Shown here piece after piece: positions 62,443-64,000 of a stretch of 64,000 bases of DNA (the stretch's first letter is position 1; each line of letters begins with the position of its first letter). The DNA lies in assembly GCA_937925655.1 (NCBI GenBank), contig CALAMC010000066.1, positions 12,295 to 76,294 on the forward strand. Reading direction: 5' to 3'. Below the pieces are notes generated by a model, which was not told where the DNA came from, did no database searches, and saw only the letters and a list, made by a program, of their open reading frames with translations. The DNA is from an uncultured candidate division Zixibacteria bacterium. Its GTDB lineage: Bacteria > Zixibacteria > MSB-5A5 > GN15 > PGXB01. The translations under genes were made by a program, and so were the position numbers.

Positions 62443-63843
62443 ATGGCTGATAAATTTGATGTTGTCGTAATCGGGGCCGGGCCGGGCGGCTATGTCGCCG
62501 CGATACGCGCCGCGCAATTAGGGCTTAAGACCGGTATTGTCGAAAGAGAGTACATCGGCGGGGTCTGTCTTAATTGGGGGTGCATTCCGTCCAAAACCCT
62601 GCTGTACGTATCCGAACTCAAGCGGGCGGTGGCGGAGGCCGCCAAGATAGGCCTGAAAACGGAGAATGTAACGATTGACCTCGACCTGCTCCGCAAACAC
62701 AAAGATAGTACAGTCAAACGCCTGACCGGTGGAGTCAAGCTTTTGCTGGAAAAGGCGGGTGTAACCATATTCACGGGCAAGGCGTCGTTCGTATCCGAAA
62801 AAGAAATCGAAGTGTACGGCGACAGCCCGGAACGCACGAAAATTATCTCGGACAATTTTATTATTGCCACAGGCACCACGCCGATCAAGCTGCCGATGAT
62901 CAAGCACGACGGCAAGATTGTTGTCGGGGCGCGCGAGGCGATCGATATTCCGCGCATTCCGAAAAATATGGGGGTGATCGGGGCCGGGCCGATCGGAATG
63001 GAAATGGCCTCGGTGTACAATACGCTCGGCGCACATGTAACGGTGATCGAAATGCTCGATACCGTTTTGCCGTCGCTGGATAAAGACATTGTCGAGGCCG
63101 CGGCAAAAGCTTTCAAAAAGCAGGGCTTGGAAGTCTATCCCTCGGCGAAAGTGAAAGCCTCGGAGACGAAGGGTGAGACAATCGACGTGGTGGTCGATAC
63201 CAAAGATGGTGAAATGACATTCTCATTCGATATGCTTCTGGTTGCCGCCGGGATGAAACCGAACACGGCTGAATTGAATTTGCACAAGGCCGGGGTCAAA
63301 ACCGACGAGCGCGGGTTTGTCATCACCGATCATAACCGGCGCACCAATGTCGCCTCGATTTTCGCCATCGGCGACGTGGCGGGCGGGATGCTTCTGGCGC
63401 ACAAAGCCTCGCACGAGGGGATAGTGGCCGCCGAAGCGATCGCGGGGCATACCATGGGGGCCGACTGGAAAGCGGTGCCCTATGCCGTTTTCACCGACCC
63501 GGAAATCGCCGGTATTGGGTTGACTGAACAGGACGCGGCGAAAAACGGCCGGGAAGTCAATATCGGCAAGTTTCCGTACCGGGCGGTCGGCAAAGCTATC
63601 GCCACGCAGGCGCAGGACGGGTTTGTTAAAATTATTGCTGATAAAAAAACAGATGAGATTCTGGGGATACACATGTTCGGCCCGCATTCGGGGGATATCA
63701 TTTATGCCGGGACGGCGCTGATGGAATTCGATGGTACCGCCGAGGATTTGGGGCATATTATGGCGATTCATCCGACGCTCTCCGAAGCGCTGATGGAAGC
63801 GGGGCTGAATGCGAATAAGAGGGCGATACATATAGTGAATTGA
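62443..63843 (+). CDS. lpdA: Dihydrolipoamide dehydrogenase (E3)
   Basis: 466 residues. FAD motif GAGPGGYVAAIRAAQLG, redox pair GGVCLNWGCIPSKTLL, NAD motif GVIGAGPIGMEMASVYN, second FAD motif IFAIGDVAGGMLLAHKAS, and the catalytic His-Glu of the C-terminus IHPTLSEALMEAG. It reoxidises the lipoyl groups of E2 with NAD+. It starts 12 bases after E2 and ends the operon. A glycine-cleavage system could share this E3. Confidence 0.96.
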   Translation: MADKFDVVVIGAGPGGYVAAIRAAQLGLKTGIVEREYIGGVCLNWGCIPSKTLLYVSELKRAVAEAAKIGLKTENVTIDLDLLRKHKDSTVKRLTGGVKLLLEKAGVTIFTGKASFVSEKEIEVYGDSPERTKIISDNFIIATGTTPIKLPMIKHDGKIVVGAREAIDIPRIPKNMGVIGAGPIGMEMASVYNTLGAHVTVIEMLDTVLPSLDKDIVEAAAKAFKKQGLEVYPSAKVKASETKGETIDVVVDTKDGEMTFSFDMLLVAAGMKPNTAELNLHKAGVKTDERGFVITDHNRRTNVASIFAIGDVAGGMLLAHKASHEGIVAAEAIAGHTMGADWKAVPYAVFTDPEIAGIGLTEQDAAKNGREVNIGKFPYRAVGKAIATQAQDGFVKIIADKKTDEILGIHMFGPHSGDIIYAGTALMEFDGTAEDLGHIMAIHPTLSEALMEAGLNANKRAIHIVN

Positions 63844-63874
63844 GATTTGTTATATGCATGTGAGCAGTATTATG

Positions 63875-63910
63875 CCCGGCGGGTTTGAGAACTTGCCGGG
63901 TTTTATTTTT
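63875..63910 (+). terminator. Terminator of the 2-oxoacid dehydrogenase operon
   Basis: CCCGGC and GCCGGG pair across a 14-base loop and are followed by TTTTATTTTT. It lies 31 bases past the E3 stop. Nothing further is recognised in the last 90 bases. Confidence 0.82.
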
Positions 63911-64000
63911 GTAGTAAAGATTTTAGATTGCTCTACATGCCATTTAATATTATCAAAGGGGCGTCTAATTTATAGGAATATATCAAATGGGCTTCGGCGG

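Noticed and set aside
1..64000. CRISPR arrays, rRNA genes, transposases or prophage
   Set aside because: No regularly spaced repeats, rRNA-like segments, transposase or phage proteins were seen on either strand.

Overview
The window comes from a Gram-negative, probably FCB-affiliated bacterium with about 50% GC. A candidate such as Zixibacteria is my best guess, but this is inferred from family content only. The pointers are outer-membrane barrels, a TonB-dependent-receptor-like protein, FlgD/T9SS-like C-terminal tails, a dockerin-like repeat of the form NLLDILYLI..Y, and dissimilatory sulfur genes. I see no rRNA, CRISPR array or insertion sequence. There is one tRNA, Gln(CUG).

Layout. 1-6.2 kb (minus): qmoA-qmoB with its own promoter and terminator, then dsrA-dsrB (dsrB runs off the left edge). 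This is electron transfer plus dissimilatory sulfite reductase, but no qmoC, aprAB or sat is present. 6.4-9.7 kb (minus): nadE, a periplasmic retropepsin-like protein and trmB as an operon. 9.8-11.2 kb (minus): one secreted gene interrupted by an in-frame UGA. The UGA sits where the first Cys of a thioredoxin CPYC motif should be and is followed by a perfect stem-loop, so I read it as an exported thioredoxin-like selenoprotein with PKD and dockerin modules. 11.4-13.1 kb (minus): a small Gly/Cys-tailed secreted protein and an outer-membrane barrel. 13.2-21.5 kb (plus): a complete phosphate regulon, phoBR, porin and pstSCAB-phoU, with three matching 11-bp-periodic Pho boxes and a long hairpin between pstS and pstC.

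21.8-27 kb: scattered single genes (RRM protein, peroxiredoxin, VTT membrane protein, MORN-like protein, chemoreceptor). 27.4-34 kb: tRNA-Gln, thiN, a membrane spermidine-synthase-like protein, and the AmmeMemoRadiSam set. The radical SAM enzyme carries a Tat-like signal and the Memo-AMMECR1 fusion carries a Sec signal; a DUF362 protein is coupled to the radical SAM gene. 34-45.5 kb (plus): a tightly packed run of manC, SPOR lipoprotein, tsaC, arginine-phosphatase-like ywlE, DUF3108, a deoxyhypusine-synthase-like protein, a fused formiminotransferase-cyclodeaminase, a PHP phosphoesterase, a secreted metalloprotease, an ECF-type S component and a TonB-receptor-like barrel.

45.6-57.5 kb: K+-dependent-type membrane pyrophosphatase, a decayed dockerin gene end, a large cohesin/dockerin-like secreted protein, a hydrolase, a PilZ protein, a three-repeat lipoprotein, an RlmI-like methyltransferase, superoxide dismutase and an NAD-dependent epimerase. 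57.8-63.8 kb (plus): acyl-CoA dehydrogenase followed by E1 alpha, E1 beta, E2 and E3 of a 2-oxoacid dehydrogenase complex, which suggests branched-chain 2-oxoacid oxidation.
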